DNA of 64,000 nt from Desmospora activa DSM 45169 (GTDB lineage: Bacteria > Bacillota > Bacilli > Thermoactinomycetales > DSM-45169): assembly GCF_003046315.1 (NCBI RefSeq), contig NZ_PZZP01000001.1, forward strand, positions 2,170,001 through 2,234,000, written 5' to 3'. The notes under the pieces were generated by a model that saw nothing but the letters and a program-made list of their open reading frames with translations, was not told the DNA's origin and did no database searches. This document shows positions 35,969-45,447 of the stretch, piece after piece. The translations under genes and the position numbers were made by a program. The first letter of the stretch is position 1. Every line of letters begins with the position of its first letter.

Positions 35969-36019
35969 AGTTTTTTCTTTTCTCTGTTCTGCTACACTTG
36001 CTGTAGAGGAGGAATATAG

Positions 36020-37180
36020 ATGATAACCGGTGATGCCACCTATCTAAAAAATTTAAATCGACGGATTATCTTGGAGCATATCGTTGCTTCTCCAGGACTT
36101 TCCCGTGCCGAATTGGCTAAAATAACGGGATTGAACAAAGCGACGATCACTTCTCAAATCTCAACGTTGTTAGAGGAAGGGCTACTACTAGAATCGGGTA
36201 CTCCCTCCCACTCGTTTGTCGGCCGGAAACCGATTCCCCTAACTTTAAATAAAAATGCCGGGTGCGCTCTTGGCATTGACCTAGACAGTGATCATGCCAA
36301 TCTTCTCCTCACTGATCTGTCCGGAAAGAGATTACAACAAAAAACCGTTCAATTCTCCGATCGAAAACCTGAAACTATCATAGAAGAGTTGCATCAAACC
36401 ATCCATGCTTTTTCATCCGGCTCCATTGGACCATTGGTTGGAATCGGCTTAGGGATACATGGAATCGTTGATCACGATGAACAAGTAATTTTTATCCCTC
36501 GCTTGGAATGGACCATCGCAGATGTAAAACAACGCCTCCAACAAAAACACCAGGTTCCCGTCTTTGTGGACAACAATGCCAATCTAAGCGCTTATGCAGA
36601 GCGGGTATATTGCTACCCCGTCCATAACTTGATCAGTATTAGTGCTTATTCCGGCATCGGTTTAGGAATGATCATCAATGATCAAATCTATCGCGGGATG
36701 GACGGTTTTGCCGGGGAGGTTGGACATATGATCGTCGTTCCTCAAGGAAAACCTTGTCCTTGTGGCAATCACGGATGTTGGGAGCGTTATGCCTCGGACC
36801 AACATGCTTTGCTGTTTTTAGCGGATACCTTAGGTGTGGATTCTCTTACATGGGAAGAAGTGAAACGCGGAATTAACCGAGGGGCCCCGATTGAACAGGA
36901 GATGAATCAACTTTTGATGTATTGGGTCGTCGGTTTAAACAATGTCATCAATATCTTCAACCCTGAAATTCTCATCTTAAACAGCTCCTTAGCACGGGTA
37001 TTTCCCGAGTTTGTAACACAAATCAAAACCCGTCTTCAATCCCGGATGACCCATTGCCGTGTACTCGCCACATCTACCCTTGGAAAAAATGCCTGTGCTT
37101 TAGGAGGAGCGGCTTTGGCAATCCGTCAGTTTCTTGGGGTGGAACGGCTAGATTTTATGAAAAACGACCCAGCTTCTTAA
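36020..37180 (+). CDS. ROK-family transcriptional repressor
   Basis: The 386-residue protein has an N-terminal winged helix (LSRAELAKITGLNKATITSQISTLLEEG). The ROK sugar-kinase-like domain follows: GIDLDSDHANLLLTDL, GIGLGIHGIVD, FVDNNANLSA and the zinc motif CPCGNHGCWERYAS. It resembles XylR/NagC repressors. It is divergent from the TRAP-GH31-uxaC operon and likely represses it through the 27-bp palindrome. The sugar effector is unknown. The ATG has GAGGAGG 7 bases upstream. Confidence 0.9.
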   Translation: MITGDATYLKNLNRRIILEHIVASPGLSRAELAKITGLNKATITSQISTLLEEGLLLESGTPSHSFVGRKPIPLTLNKNAGCALGIDLDSDHANLLLTDLSGKRLQQKTVQFSDRKPETIIEELHQTIHAFSSGSIGPLVGIGLGIHGIVDHDEQVIFIPRLEWTIADVKQRLQQKHQVPVFVDNNANLSAYAERVYCYPVHNLISISAYSGIGLGMIINDQIYRGMDGFAGEVGHMIVVPQGKPCPCGNHGCWERYASDQHALLFLADTLGVDSLTWEEVKRGINRGAPIEQEMNQLLMYWVVGLNNVINIFNPEILILNSSLARVFPEFVTQIKTRLQSRMTHCRVLATSTLGKNACALGGAALAIRQFLGVERLDFMKNDPAS

Positions 37181-37423
37181 TCGCTTTTCTGTCGAAAGGG
37201 AAAAGTCCTTCGGTAATCCTCAGTTACTCGAAGACTACCGAAGCCTATCCTGTAAACCTACGGTTGAATCAAGCTCTTTGCTTTACTCAAACCTGGAGAA
37301 GTTTGCTTTTCGCATCTCAGTCCAACCATTGCAGAACGATCACATTTACATACAGGGATGGTTTGGCCCGCCACCTCATTACGATCCAATCGCAACTTCA
37401 CTTTATCTATGAAACGTCACAAC

Positions 37424-39145
37424 CTACCACTCCCGCTGCTCCCACCCGTCTTCACTCTTCCACTTCAGTTTGATTGTTCTGCCCTCATTGTCACGCAGAA
37501 CGGGCTCCTTGACATACCATCCGCGACCATTGACGGTATCGTCGGTATGGTAGCGGAAGCGGAGATAACGGATATCGACCGGGATCTCCACACGAACACG
37601 CTGCCAGTCCCGGTAGCCGGTAAAGGTGCGGGTAAGCGAAACCCATTCACGACCGTCACTGGATCCTTCCACCACGCCATAATCAACGACGGGTTCAAGG
37701 CGGTGCCACGTATCAAAGGTAAGTGTGCGAGCAGCCTCAGCCTGTGGGAGGTACCCCGCCTCAAGGGTGCGGTCCAGATTATCGCCGTAACCGGCAAACC
37801 AAGCGGCTCCTGTTGTCGGCATCTGTACCGGGATCGCATCAGCAGCGTAGCGGGCCACCTGGCGCCGAATCGGGTTGATAGTCGGTGTATTGCGCGTCGG
37901 ATGGACGCGGTTTGTCAAGGTGATCGCAATCGTTGCCTGATCGCGATTAAGCACCAGGGAAGTACCGGTAAAGCCGGTATGTCCCATCGTCCGAATATCG
38001 GCGAGGGCATCCATAAACCAGCCTTGCGCCAATTCCCACCCAAGGCCGTGTTCATCGCCGGGGAAAGCTTCGTTCTGATTCTCCTCCATCTGTTCTACCG
38101 TTTCTTCTTCTAAAATGCGAACATTGCCGTATTTCCCTTTTTGCAACAGCGTATGAGCAAAAATAGCCAAGTCATAAGCACTGGAGAACACACCGGCGTG
38201 ACCGGCTACCCCATCCAGGGACCAAGCCTTTTCATCGTGCACCTCACCCCAGACCATACCCCGGTCCACATCCCGTTGATACTCTGTCGCAGCGATGCGC
38301 GGCTTTAAAGATGCGGGTGGATTGTACATCGTATCCTTCATCCCCAGCGGCTCCGTAATCCGTTCCCGCACAAAAACGTCCAACCGTTGACCGGATAAGC
38401 GCTCCACCAGCGCACCCAGGGCAATCATGTTGAGATCGCTGTATATATAAGTGGTTCCCGGCTCATGTAAGAGTGGATGAGTCAGCACAATCTGAATGCG
38501 ATCTTCCCGATCAGTCCCCTGCCGGTGTAAGGGAATGCTGGCAGCATAACCGGATGTATGGGTCATCAACTGGCGGATTGTCACTTTTTCCTTCCCGTTT
38601 TGCGCAAATTCCGGGAGATGTTTGGCGACGGGATCATCGAGATCAAACTTTCCCTCTTCAAATAGCTTCATCACCGCCACTGTCGTAAAAATCTTACTGA
38701 TGGAGGCAACGTCAAAGATGGTATTCGTTCTCATCGGAATCGGATCATCCACCGGTGTACCTGTGTCATCACGGTAACGAAGGGCATCGCCATATGAGTC
38801 AATCTTTACCACATGTCCCCGACGTGCCACCAATACCACTGCTCCCGGTGACTGACCGCTTTGGACCACTTCTTCCATATAGGGGTCGATCGCTTGGATC
38901 GGTTCCCGTTTCATTCCCGCCGATTCCGGCGTTCCCGGATGAAGTATAGGGCTAATTCGACCCGGCTGCCCCCAGGACATCCTCCCCTGATCAACATGTA
39001 GTAACCCCGAGGCTGTCGGTGTCTCCTTTGTCTCCCGCAGTTCAATCGTCGTTGTTGAATCTTGCGCCCAAGCGGAATTCGGCAACATCAGTACAATCGC
39101 TAAAAACAGTATGCCGATCGACTTCCACATCGTATTAAATCGCAT
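37424..39145 (-). CDS. Secreted serine hydrolase, beta-lactamase/DD-peptidase family
   Basis: The 573-residue protein has a Sec signal peptide (SIGILFLAIVLMLPNSAWA). A class C beta-lactamase-like domain carries SxxK in VASISKIF, the Tyr motif in IYSDLN, and HTGFTGTS as the third box. About 150 C-terminal residues form a beta-rich domain (RDWQRVRVEIPVDIRYLRFRYH), perhaps carbohydrate-binding. Similar proteins in Bacillus (YbbE type) act in muropeptide or amino-sugar recycling, but no nag or mur genes are near. The ATG at 39145 is five bases after GGGAGGG. Confidence 0.87.
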   Translation of the reverse strand: MRFNTMWKSIGILFLAIVLMLPNSAWAQDSTTTIELRETKETPTASGLLHVDQGRMSWGQPGRISPILHPGTPESAGMKREPIQAIDPYMEEVVQSGQSPGAVVLVARRGHVVKIDSYGDALRYRDDTGTPVDDPIPMRTNTIFDVASISKIFTTVAVMKLFEEGKFDLDDPVAKHLPEFAQNGKEKVTIRQLMTHTSGYAASIPLHRQGTDREDRIQIVLTHPLLHEPGTTYIYSDLNMIALGALVERLSGQRLDVFVRERITEPLGMKDTMYNPPASLKPRIAATEYQRDVDRGMVWGEVHDEKAWSLDGVAGHAGVFSSAYDLAIFAHTLLQKGKYGNVRILEEETVEQMEENQNEAFPGDEHGLGWELAQGWFMDALADIRTMGHTGFTGTSLVLNRDQATIAITLTNRVHPTRNTPTINPIRRQVARYAADAIPVQMPTTGAAWFAGYGDNLDRTLEAGYLPQAEAARTLTFDTWHRLEPVVDYGVVEGSSDGREWVSLTRTFTGYRDWQRVRVEIPVDIRYLRFRYHTDDTVNGRGWYVKEPVLRDNEGRTIKLKWKSEDGWEQREW

Positions 39146-39561
39146 CAAATCCCTCCCTTGCTTGACTCTCTTTTAATATTATCAGAATTTGCATTCTCTT
39201 TTAATACAATTACAAGAAAAGAAATGATAAAAGTGCGTGCCCCATTCGTTACTTTATAGCTGAGAACAAAGGGACCACGGGTGTAACTTATACTTTTTTA
39301 TGTTATCCAACAATCTGGTTTATTTTCACTTTGTTTTATTAATGGAATAAATATTCTTTTTAAAACCATACAACGCTCAAAACCTGACCATTCATTTTAT
39401 ATGTAGGTATTTTAACCCATTACCACTCCATTCCCTCCCATAAATATGCAGACTTATTTTATTCGACGTAAAATAATTTTTTATTTCGGCAGGAGTATCG
39501 AAAATAGAAGTAGAATTCAAATAATAAAGCACTTAGAAAAATTCCGTTAGGGGGCAGAGGA
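39146..39561. other. AT-rich intergenic region before subtilisin gene
   Basis: No gene is seen in these 416 bases. TTATTCGAC near 39457-39466 is close to a reversed Spo0A box (one mismatch to TTCGACA). A partly repeated TTCGACG / TTTCGGC region follows. No clear -10/-35 pair was found. Confidence 0.3.
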
Positions 39562-40686
39562 ATGTACAAAAAGACAGCTTTTAATCTTTTTCTCAGCTTT
39601 GTGCTGATGTTTGCACTGGCTCTACCGGCGATGGCCGCACCTGAAAGCAACAGCAGTGACAGCTATCTCATTCTGTTTAAGGAAAACGAGGTGGGAACGT
39701 TAAGTGATGGCGTTGCCACTGTTGAAAAAGCAGGCGGAGAGGTTGAGCATCAATTTAAACATATTGCTGCAGTGGAAGCCGAACTGACGGCAAAAGAAGT
39801 TGCCAAGCTAAAAAATGATCCCTCTGTTGAAGCGGTGGAAAAAAATCATACCGCCCACGCTCTTCAGACCGTACCGTATGGGATTCCCCAGGTAAAAGCG
39901 GACCAAGCCCAAGCGGCGGGTGTTCGGGGACAAGGTGTTAAAGTGGCTGTTTTGGATACCGGTATTGACTACAACCACGAAGACTTAAACGTACGCGGTG
40001 GTGCTTCTTTTGTCGGTGGCGATTACATCGATCGCAACGGACACGGCACCCATGTAGCCGGAACGATTGCTGCTGTGGATAATACCATCGGTGTGATTGG
40101 TGTTGCTCCCGATGCTGAACTGTACGCCGTCAAGGTGCTGGACGATTCCGGTTCCGGCTCTTATAGCGGCATTGCCCAAGGGATTGAATGGGCAATCAAT
40201 AACGGGATGGATATCATCAATATGAGCTTGGGTGGATCCGCTAGCTCCGCAGTCCTGCAAAGTGCCGTGGAGCGTGCCTACAACAGTGGGGTTGTTGTGG
40301 TAGCGGCAGCCGGGAACTCCGGTTCAGGTACAGATACCGTCGGCTACCCTGCCAAATATCCGGAAGCGATTGCCGTTGCAGCAGTCAATTCCAGCAACCA
40401 GCGCGCCAGCTTCTCCAGCACAGGCCCGTCTGTTGAATTGTCCGCACCGGGTGTCAATGTAAACAGCACCATTCCAGGAAGCCGTTACTCTTCCAGCTAC
40501 AGCGGAACCTCGATGGCCTCTCCGCATGTCGCTGGTGTAGCCGCCTTGGTCAAAAGTGCCAACCCCTCTTTGTCCAATGTACAAATTCGCAATATCTTAA
40601 ACACGACAGCTGTTCCCTTGGGTGCCCAAAATCAATACGGCAACGGTTTGGTCGATGCCGCTGCAGCGGTTAACGCCGCACGGTAA
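39562..40686 (+). CDS. Subtilisin-like serine protease (S8A)
   Basis: The 374-residue preproenzyme has a signal peptide (residues 1-25, LALPAMAA) and an I9 propeptide ([10 protein letters not shown] ... [12 protein letters not shown]). The mature subtilisin starts near residue 102. The catalytic residues are Asp132 (DTGID), His161 (NGHGTHVAG) and Ser317 (SGTSMASPH), and the oxyanion Asn252 is in AAAGNSG. It should be secreted and self-processed. GAGG lies before the ATG, and a strong terminator follows. All key residues are present. Confidence 0.95.
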   Translation: MYKKTAFNLFLSFVLMFALALPAMAAPESNSSDSYLILFKENEVGTLSDGVATVEKAGGEVEHQFKHIAAVEAELTAKEVAKLKNDPSVEAVEKNHTAHALQTVPYGIPQVKADQAQAAGVRGQGVKVAVLDTGIDYNHEDLNVRGGASFVGGDYIDRNGHGTHVAGTIAAVDNTIGVIGVAPDAELYAVKVLDDSGSGSYSGIAQGIEWAINNGMDIINMSLGGSASSAVLQSAVERAYNSGVVVVAAAGNSGSGTDTVGYPAKYPEAIAVAAVNSSNQRASFSSTGPSVELSAPGVNVNSTIPGSRYSSSYSGTSMASPHVAGVAALVKSANPSLSNVQIRNILNTTAVPLGAQNQYGNGLVDAAAAVNAAR

Positions 40687-40700
40687 CCAACCCTTGCAAT

Positions 40701-40737
40701 GAAAAACCGGCTGGATTCTGATCCAGCCGGTTTTTTA
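40701..40737 (+). terminator. Terminator after subtilisin gene
   Basis: AAACCGGCTGGAT and ATCCAGCCGGTTT form a perfect stem followed by TTT. Confidence 0.9.
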
Positions 40738-40914
40738 ATACAGATAAAGCAACTCCATCTTTTTGATCGGTCCCGACGATTTCTCAAAAAGTTTGGCTGG
40801 AGGATGTTATCCGCTCTTCCCAGTGGGACGGATGACCCTAAATTGCAACCCGAAAAACTTCTTTGCCGAAGTGGAACAGTCCGCCTTTTCTCCCAGTGCC
40901 ACCGCCCCAACCGA

Positions 40915-40950
40915 AAACAACCGTTTCCCTCTTTTGGAAAACGGTTGTTT
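40915..40950 (-). terminator. Terminator after HAD gene
   Basis: AAACAACCGTTTTCC and GGGAAACGGTTGTTTT pair on the minus strand next to the stop of the HAD phosphatase gene. Confidence 0.8.
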
Positions 40951-40957
40951 GGTTATC

Positions 40958-41749
40958 CTAAAAATGCACCATCGCCTGTTTCACCGCACTTTCCACGGAC
41001 TCAGCGGTTTGGGCCGCTTTAGCACGCACCCCCTCCGGAGCATGAGACATGGCAAAGCTAAGGCGAGGAAACGACTCAAACATGGAAACATCATTAAAAG
41101 CATCGCCGACGGTAAGGATGTTCTCAGGAGAAATATGCAAATGCTCCGCCAATATCTGAAGACCTCGTCCTTTGGATATACCCCTCGGCATCACATCCAG
41201 ACAGTCCCGGTCGGAAATAAATAGATCCACTTCCTCTCTAAAACGGCTTTCCAAGCGATGTTTCAGCGGCTGCAATCTCTTCAGCTCACCAAAAAAACTA
41301 AACTTACACGGTGTCACTTCCTGCCGTAATAGGGCAGAGCCCAACTCCGGCACCAACCGTATCGGAGCAAATAAGCGAGATTCTACCGCCGCAGCCATGC
41401 CGATGCGACGATGGGTCAACAGTTCATGTTCCAGACAGACCAATTGAAACAACTCTTCCCTTTGTATCTCTTCAAATAAAGCGACTGCCAGATCCGGTGA
41501 AAACAGATGCTCAGCCAGTAACTCTCCATCCCGAGTGCGGACAAAAGCGCCGTTTTGGCTTACTCCATGAGCAGCAATCCCAATGCTGTCCATCACTTGT
41601 TCCAATTCCCGCTGCATTCGGCCCGAGGCCAGACAGAGCTGACTTCCGTTTTGAACTGCCTCTTTCAGCATCTTTCGATCCGCTTGACGCACCCGTTTTC
41701 CCTCGTCCAACAAGGTTCCATCCAAATCGGTCACAATCAATTCAATCAT
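40958..41749 (-). CDS. Cof-type HAD phosphatase
   Basis: The 263-residue protein has HAD motif I (IVTDLDGTLLDEG), LCLASGRMQREL, and motif IV VGDAFNDVSMFE, with a Cof-type C2 cap between. Such enzymes dephosphorylate sugar phosphates or pyridoxal phosphate. It overlaps the end of the DeoR-family gene by eight bases, so the repressor and phosphatase form an operon, probably answering a sugar phosphate. Confidence 0.9.
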   Translation of the reverse strand: MIELIVTDLDGTLLDEGKRVRQADRKMLKEAVQNGSQLCLASGRMQRELEQVMDSIGIAAHGVSQNGAFVRTRDGELLAEHLFSPDLAVALFEEIQREELFQLVCLEHELLTHRRIGMAAAVESRLFAPIRLVPELGSALLRQEVTPCKFSFFGELKRLQPLKHRLESRFREEVDLFISDRDCLDVMPRGISKGRGLQILAEHLHISPENILTVGDAFNDVSMFESFPRLSFAMSHAPEGVRAKAAQTAESVESAVKQAMVHF

Positions 41750-42503
41750 GCCATGCTACCTCCATAATCTCCACTTCCTGTTCCTCCAGCACTTGCCGCA
41801 GATCCGCTGGAGGTGGCTGGTCGGTCACCATTCGATCGATCGCTCCCCAATCGCACACCCGATAAAAAAAGCGACGGTTAAATTTTGTCGCATCTGCCAA
41901 CACAATCACCTGACCAGCACAGCGAATCGATTCCCGGATTATTTGCCCATCCTCTTCATCGGGATAAAACACCCCTTCCGGCGTAATTCCGCTTGCACCC
42001 AAAAACGCCTTATCCACCCGATAATCCGCCAACATCGCCATCGTCGCCACTCCATATACATAGCGATGCTTGGGGTGTAGCTTTCCCCCCAACAGATGAA
42101 CCGAGACACTGGGACAATCGGCCAATACAGACGCGATATCGATGGAGTTGGTCACGACTGTCACATCCTTCGCGGTAAGAGCAGCGGCGACCGCCTGTAC
42201 CGTGGTGGAAGCATCCAATATCAAATGATCCCCATCCCGTACCAGACTTGCCGCCTTCTGTCCAATCGCCTCTTTCTCCCCTGCCGCCGCTTGTAACCGT
42301 TCGCGATATCCTTTTACTTCTTTATCAAGGGAGAGTGCTCCGCCGCGCGTCCGTAGAATTGCTCCCTGTTCATCCAGCTTGACCAAATCTCGCCTGGCCG
42401 TATCCCGGGACACCCCAAACTGGTCACAGATCTCCTGTACACTGATCCGATTATGCTGCTTCAGATAATCCACAATCGCCCGCAAACGTTCCTCTTGATA
42501 CAC
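41742..42503 (-). CDS. DeoR-family transcriptional regulator
   Basis: The 253-residue protein has an N-terminal HTH (QEICDQFGVSRDTARRDLVKL) and the DeoR sugar-phosphate sensor domain (LILDASTTVQAVAAAL, VVTNSIDIASVL, LLGGKL, KAFLGASGI, VLADATKF). It likely represses its own operon through the 47-bp palindrome just upstream, which covers the promoter. Confidence 0.92.
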   Translation of the reverse strand: MYQEERLRAIVDYLKQHNRISVQEICDQFGVSRDTARRDLVKLDEQGAILRTRGGALSLDKEVKGYRERLQAAAGEKEAIGQKAASLVRDGDHLILDASTTVQAVAAALTAKDVTVVTNSIDIASVLADCPSVSVHLLGGKLHPKHRYVYGVATMAMLADYRVDKAFLGASGITPEGVFYPDEEDGQIIRESIRCAGQVIVLADATKFNRRFFYRVCDWGAIDRMVTDQPPPADLRQVLEEQEVEIMEVAWHD

Positions 42504-42530
42504 CCCATCCGCCTCCTTTCCGTCGAAGTA

Positions 42531-42582
42531 GCATCACTTACAATCACTTATAAATTATAAGTGATTGTAAGTGATGCTGCAA
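42531..42582 (-). promoter_or_regulatory. Autoregulatory operator and promoter of DeoR-HAD operon
   Basis: A perfect 47-bp palindrome (42531-42577) has 23-bp arms, each with two direct TCACTTA repeats, so four half-sites in total. On the minus strand TTGCAG (42582-42577) and TATAAT (42559-42554) are 17 bases apart. The -10 box lies within the palindrome. Confidence 0.85.
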
Positions 42583-42603
42583 TAATATGCACAAAACCTT
42601 TAC

Positions 42604-42630
42604 AAAAAAACCGCCACACTCGATGTGGCA
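42604..42630 (-). terminator. Terminator after bile-acid/arsenite-type transporter
   Basis: On the minus strand GCCACA and TGTGGC with loop TCGAG are followed by GGTTTTTTT. Confidence 0.8.
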
Positions 42631-42635
42631 GCTGA

Positions 42636-43616
42636 TCAGGCAAACGATTTCTCTCTTTTCCTCCTCATCCCCAACAAGATCCGGGAAATCAAGATAAGTA
42701 CAGGCAACTCAATCAACGGCCCAATAACCAGAGCGAGTGCGATCAAAGGTTGATCGGGAAAAGCGGTTAACGCAATCGCCAGGGCGATGGGAGAGTTACG
42801 TGCCAATGTAGTAAGTTGGAGACTGGCTTGATCCGCATAAGAAAGGCGAAGACTGCGAGCCACCCCATACCCCAACAAAAAGATAAGTAAAAAGTACAGC
42901 AACACCGGCAGGATTAAACCGAGCAACACTCCCGGATTTTGCAGCAACACACTCCCCTGGGAGGCAAACATCGCAACAATCGCCAAGTTGAGAAAAAGCA
43001 ATTGCACCGTGCCCATGGAGGAGAGAACCTGCTCCTGAAACCACTGTTCCCCTCTGTAACGATGAACCATCCACCGGATCAGCATAGCTGCGATCCAGGG
43101 GACAACCAGAACCAAGATTACACTTTCAAACAGCAATCCTAAGTTCAGTTGATGCAATCTTCCTGTCAACAGCCATAAATAGAAAGGCAGAAGCAGCAAT
43201 TGCAAAATCAAGTTCAAAGGCAACAGTGTTGTCGACAGCGCCACGTTTCCCTTTGAGATGGAGGTAAAAACCAAGTACCAGTCTGTGCAGGGCGTCACCA
43301 TCAACATGGTAAACCCGATCCATAATTCTGGAGTATCCCGTAGAAATAAAAATCCCAGCCCTCCTGCCACTAGCGGAGTAATCACAAAGTTGATCACCAC
43401 ACTGGCTAGCGTGAAGGTCACATTCCCAAAGGCATTCCGTAACACCTTCAATGGAACCTGTAAGAACACACCCACCAACATCACCATGAGAAAGGGCAGA
43501 ATCATCCACTCCATCCACAGGGAGAAACTGTCATCCTGACCCATCAACAACCCCAACAAAACAGCACCGAGAATAAGCAGCGGCTGTGCCCGTTCAAACA
43601 CTCCCAAATTCGTCAA
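42636..43616 (-). CDS. BASS/ACR3-superfamily transporter
   Basis: The 326-residue protein has about ten membrane segments. MVTPCTDWYLVF at about residue 110 corresponds to the Cys-containing block of ACR3 arsenite carriers (PCT). LARNSPIALAIALTAFP matches the second conserved block of the bile acid-sodium symporter superfamily. Substrate is uncertain; no arsR, arsC or arsenic promoter is nearby. The start is TTG at 43616, with a poor ribosome site, so the exact N-terminus is unsure. Confidence 0.78.
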   Translation of the reverse strand: MTNLGVFERAQPLLILGAVLLGLLMGQDDSFSLWMEWMILPFLMVMLVGVFLQVPLKVLRNAFGNVTFTLASVVINFVITPLVAGGLGFLFLRDTPELWIGFTMLMVTPCTDWYLVFTSISKGNVALSTTLLPLNLILQLLLLPFYLWLLTGRLHQLNLGLLFESVILVLVVPWIAAMLIRWMVHRYRGEQWFQEQVLSSMGTVQLLFLNLAIVAMFASQGSVLLQNPGVLLGLILPVLLYFLLIFLLGYGVARSLRLSYADQASLQLTTLARNSPIALAIALTAFPDQPLIALALVIGPLIELPVLILISRILLGMRRKREKSFA

Positions 43617-43789
43617 ATTGGATCACCACATCCTTATCGTCAAATTACCCAATTTCTCTTTCCCTTTCACGGGCACCCTCCCTTGTACATAGTATAACTC
43701 GACAAAAAAGAGAGATCTCCAGGCCGTGTCTGATCATTTCATTTTTCGCGAGAGCTGTCTTTGAAGTCCTGTGTAAAATGGAGATGATC

Positions 43790-44572
43790 ATGATGGGAGT
43801 GAAGCAACCAGTTGTACAAGATAAACTGCGAATGGCAAAGCTACTTAAAAAAAATTCGTTGACAAAAGCGTCCCACCCTAAGACGGTATCGTATAATCGC
43901 GAAAACCTGCAAGAGATGACAAAGAAATTTAGCATGCTTTATTTAAAGCCGATAAACGGCTGTCAATCAAAAAATATCATCCGTATCACCTCTAACCCTC
44001 AGAGCGGGTTTACCGCGATCACCGGCAAACGTAAGCAAATCCTCCCCACAGAAGAGGAACTTTATCAACAATTGAACCACTGGATCAAACAAAAAAAATA
44101 TATCATTCAACAAGGGATCCATAGTATCACGCCATCTGGAGACCCTTTTGATATTCGGGCCCATGTGCTCAAAGTCGCCAAAAAATGGATCGTTTGTGGA
44201 GTCGCAGGCAGGATCGCTCCTCCAGAGGGAATTGTCACCTCATATCGACACGGTGGAACTTCTACCCGGCTTAATCACTTATTTGAAACTCTCAAATACG
44301 ATCAAAAGAGCGATCAGAAAGTGAGAAAAAAAATAAAAAAATTGGTTCTAACGATTGCAAAGGTAGTCAATGACCGATACCCAGCTAAAAAAGAGTTTGC
44401 GATTGATTTGGGGTTGGATCAGGATAAAAATATTTGGATCTATGAGGTCAACTATATGAAGCCAGCCATCAATACCTTTCGCAAAGCAGATCCCAAAATA
44501 TATCGACGGATTCTCAAATTGCGTAAACGAGCAATCAAATATAACACAAAAACGAAAGCTAAATCAGCATAG
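43790..44572 (+). CDS. YheC/YheD-like ATP-grasp protein
   Basis: The 260-residue protein resembles the ATP-grasp half of the spore coat associated proteins YheC/YheD. MLYLKPINGCQSKNIIRI, YIIQQGIHSITPSGDPFDIRAHV, EFAIDLGLDQDKNIWIYEVNYMKPA are present. It is shorter than the Bacillus proteins because it lacks the N-terminal half. The ATG at 43790 follows GGAG by six bases. Its role in spores is inferred from the family only. Confidence 0.78.
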   Translation: MMGVKQPVVQDKLRMAKLLKKNSLTKASHPKTVSYNRENLQEMTKKFSMLYLKPINGCQSKNIIRITSNPQSGFTAITGKRKQILPTEEELYQQLNHWIKQKKYIIQQGIHSITPSGDPFDIRAHVLKVAKKWIVCGVAGRIAPPEGIVTSYRHGGTSTRLNHLFETLKYDQKSDQKVRKKIKKLVLTIAKVVNDRYPAKKEFAIDLGLDQDKNIWIYEVNYMKPAINTFRKADPKIYRRILKLRKRAIKYNTKTKAKSA

Positions 44573-44675
44573 AAAAAATTGTATATCGAGGGTGGAATTA
44601 TATAATGACCACCTGAAAAACCTTCGCTATCCTAAGAATTAGAGGGGAGAGCATTTAACCTCTTGTTCTTTGGTG

Positions 44676-44707
44676 CCTTCACCTCGGGAGAGGGTGAAGG
44701 TTTTTTT
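44676..44707 (+). terminator. Terminator after YheC/D-like gene
   Basis: CCTTCACC and GGTGAAGG form an 8-bp stem followed by seven T. Confidence 0.85.
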
Positions 44708-44714
44708 GCAAAAA

Positions 44715-44755
44715 AAAGAGACCGGGTGGGATCTCCCCTTTCCCGGCCTCTTTTT
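44715..44755. terminator. Second terminator hairpin
   Basis: AGAGACCGGG and CCCGGCCTCT pair across a 19-base loop, with AAAA before and TTTTT after. It can work in either direction. Confidence 0.65.
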
Positions 44756-45048
44756 ATGAAGGGATCTATATAAAGGTCCTGGTCCACTATTATTCTACCT
44801 CTCTCCACACACATGGGAAATCATCTAAAATCCTTATTTTCCTTTTAGCACAAAAGTTAGGTTATATGCAATGATCATCATACCCGTCCCTCACCCCATT
44901 TTTTTAAAAGCCTCCGCCAGCGCTCCGATTTGACTCGGCAAATCCCTGCTATATCAACGTTTATACAATTTAATCTCATTTTGGCCGACCACTTTTACAG
45001 TTATAATTACATTGTACTATCCATAAAAATTGTTAAGCGCCTTACTCC

Positions 45049-45100
45049 TTACCGGCGGCAATCTGTAGCTACGCTTACTCAGGCAGACGCCACCGGGTAA
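45049..45100. repeat. Palindromic repeat, REP-like
   Basis: TTACCGGCGGCAATCTG and CAGACGCCACCGGGTAA are complementary with small bulges. The loop is TAGCTACGCTTACTCAGG, similar to the loop CGCTCATACAGG of the 24.6-kb element. Confidence 0.5.
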
Positions 45101-45138
45101 CCGAGCCGGAAATCACTGTGCCAGGATTCGTTTTCTAT

Positions 45139-45174
45139 TGTAAAATCCCCCGTCGACGACGAGGGACTTTACAA
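45139..45174 (-). terminator. Terminator after PadR-like gene
   Basis: On the minus strand CCCTCGTC and GACGGGGG pair across GTC and are followed by ATTTTAC. Outer bases GTAAA and TTTAC can also pair. Confidence 0.6.
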
Positions 45175-45447
45175 TCACTGTACAACTTCATGGTATAGCG
45201 GTTGCAATTTTTGCTGTACTTCGTTTAACTCTTGCTTACCCTCTGGGGTAATCTGATAATCCTGCCCCTGCGCGGATAAAAAATGCTCCTGCTGCAAATG
45301 TTGCAGATGCTGCTGAACGATTTGCTCATCCACTTGATACCCATGCCGTCCCAATTCCGACTGCATACGTTGAGCGGTGATCCCTTGTTGATTGGCATGA
45401 TACAACAAGTGGATGCGAATAAATGGATTTTGAAAACCAGCGTGCAT
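45175..45447 (-). CDS. Small winged-helix protein, PadR-like
   Basis: The 90-residue protein looks like a winged-helix domain: QNPFIRIHLLYHANQQGITAQ, a recognition region, then FLSAQGQDYQITPEGKQELNEV, the typical wing and last helix of PadR-like regulators. It is Gln-rich. The ATG at 45447 has GGAGG seven bases upstream. It could regulate the divergent LysE-type exporter, but no operator was found. Confidence 0.65.
   Translation of the reverse strand: MHAGFQNPFIRIHLLYHANQQGITAQRMQSELGRHGYQVDEQIVQQHLQHLQQEHFLSAQGQDYQITPEGKQELNEVQQKLQPLYHEVVQ

Larger units (their letters stand above)
44756..45174. other. Non-coding region with two hairpins
   Basis: No gene is seen. The region holds a palindromic repeat (45049-45100) and a terminator for the minus-strand gene (45139-45174). 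An AT-rich stretch lies around 44960-45030. Confidence 0.4.

Noticed and set aside
39450-39470. Spo0A box upstream of subtilisin
   Set aside because: It has one mismatch in a very AT-rich region and no promoter nearby; kept only as a remark.
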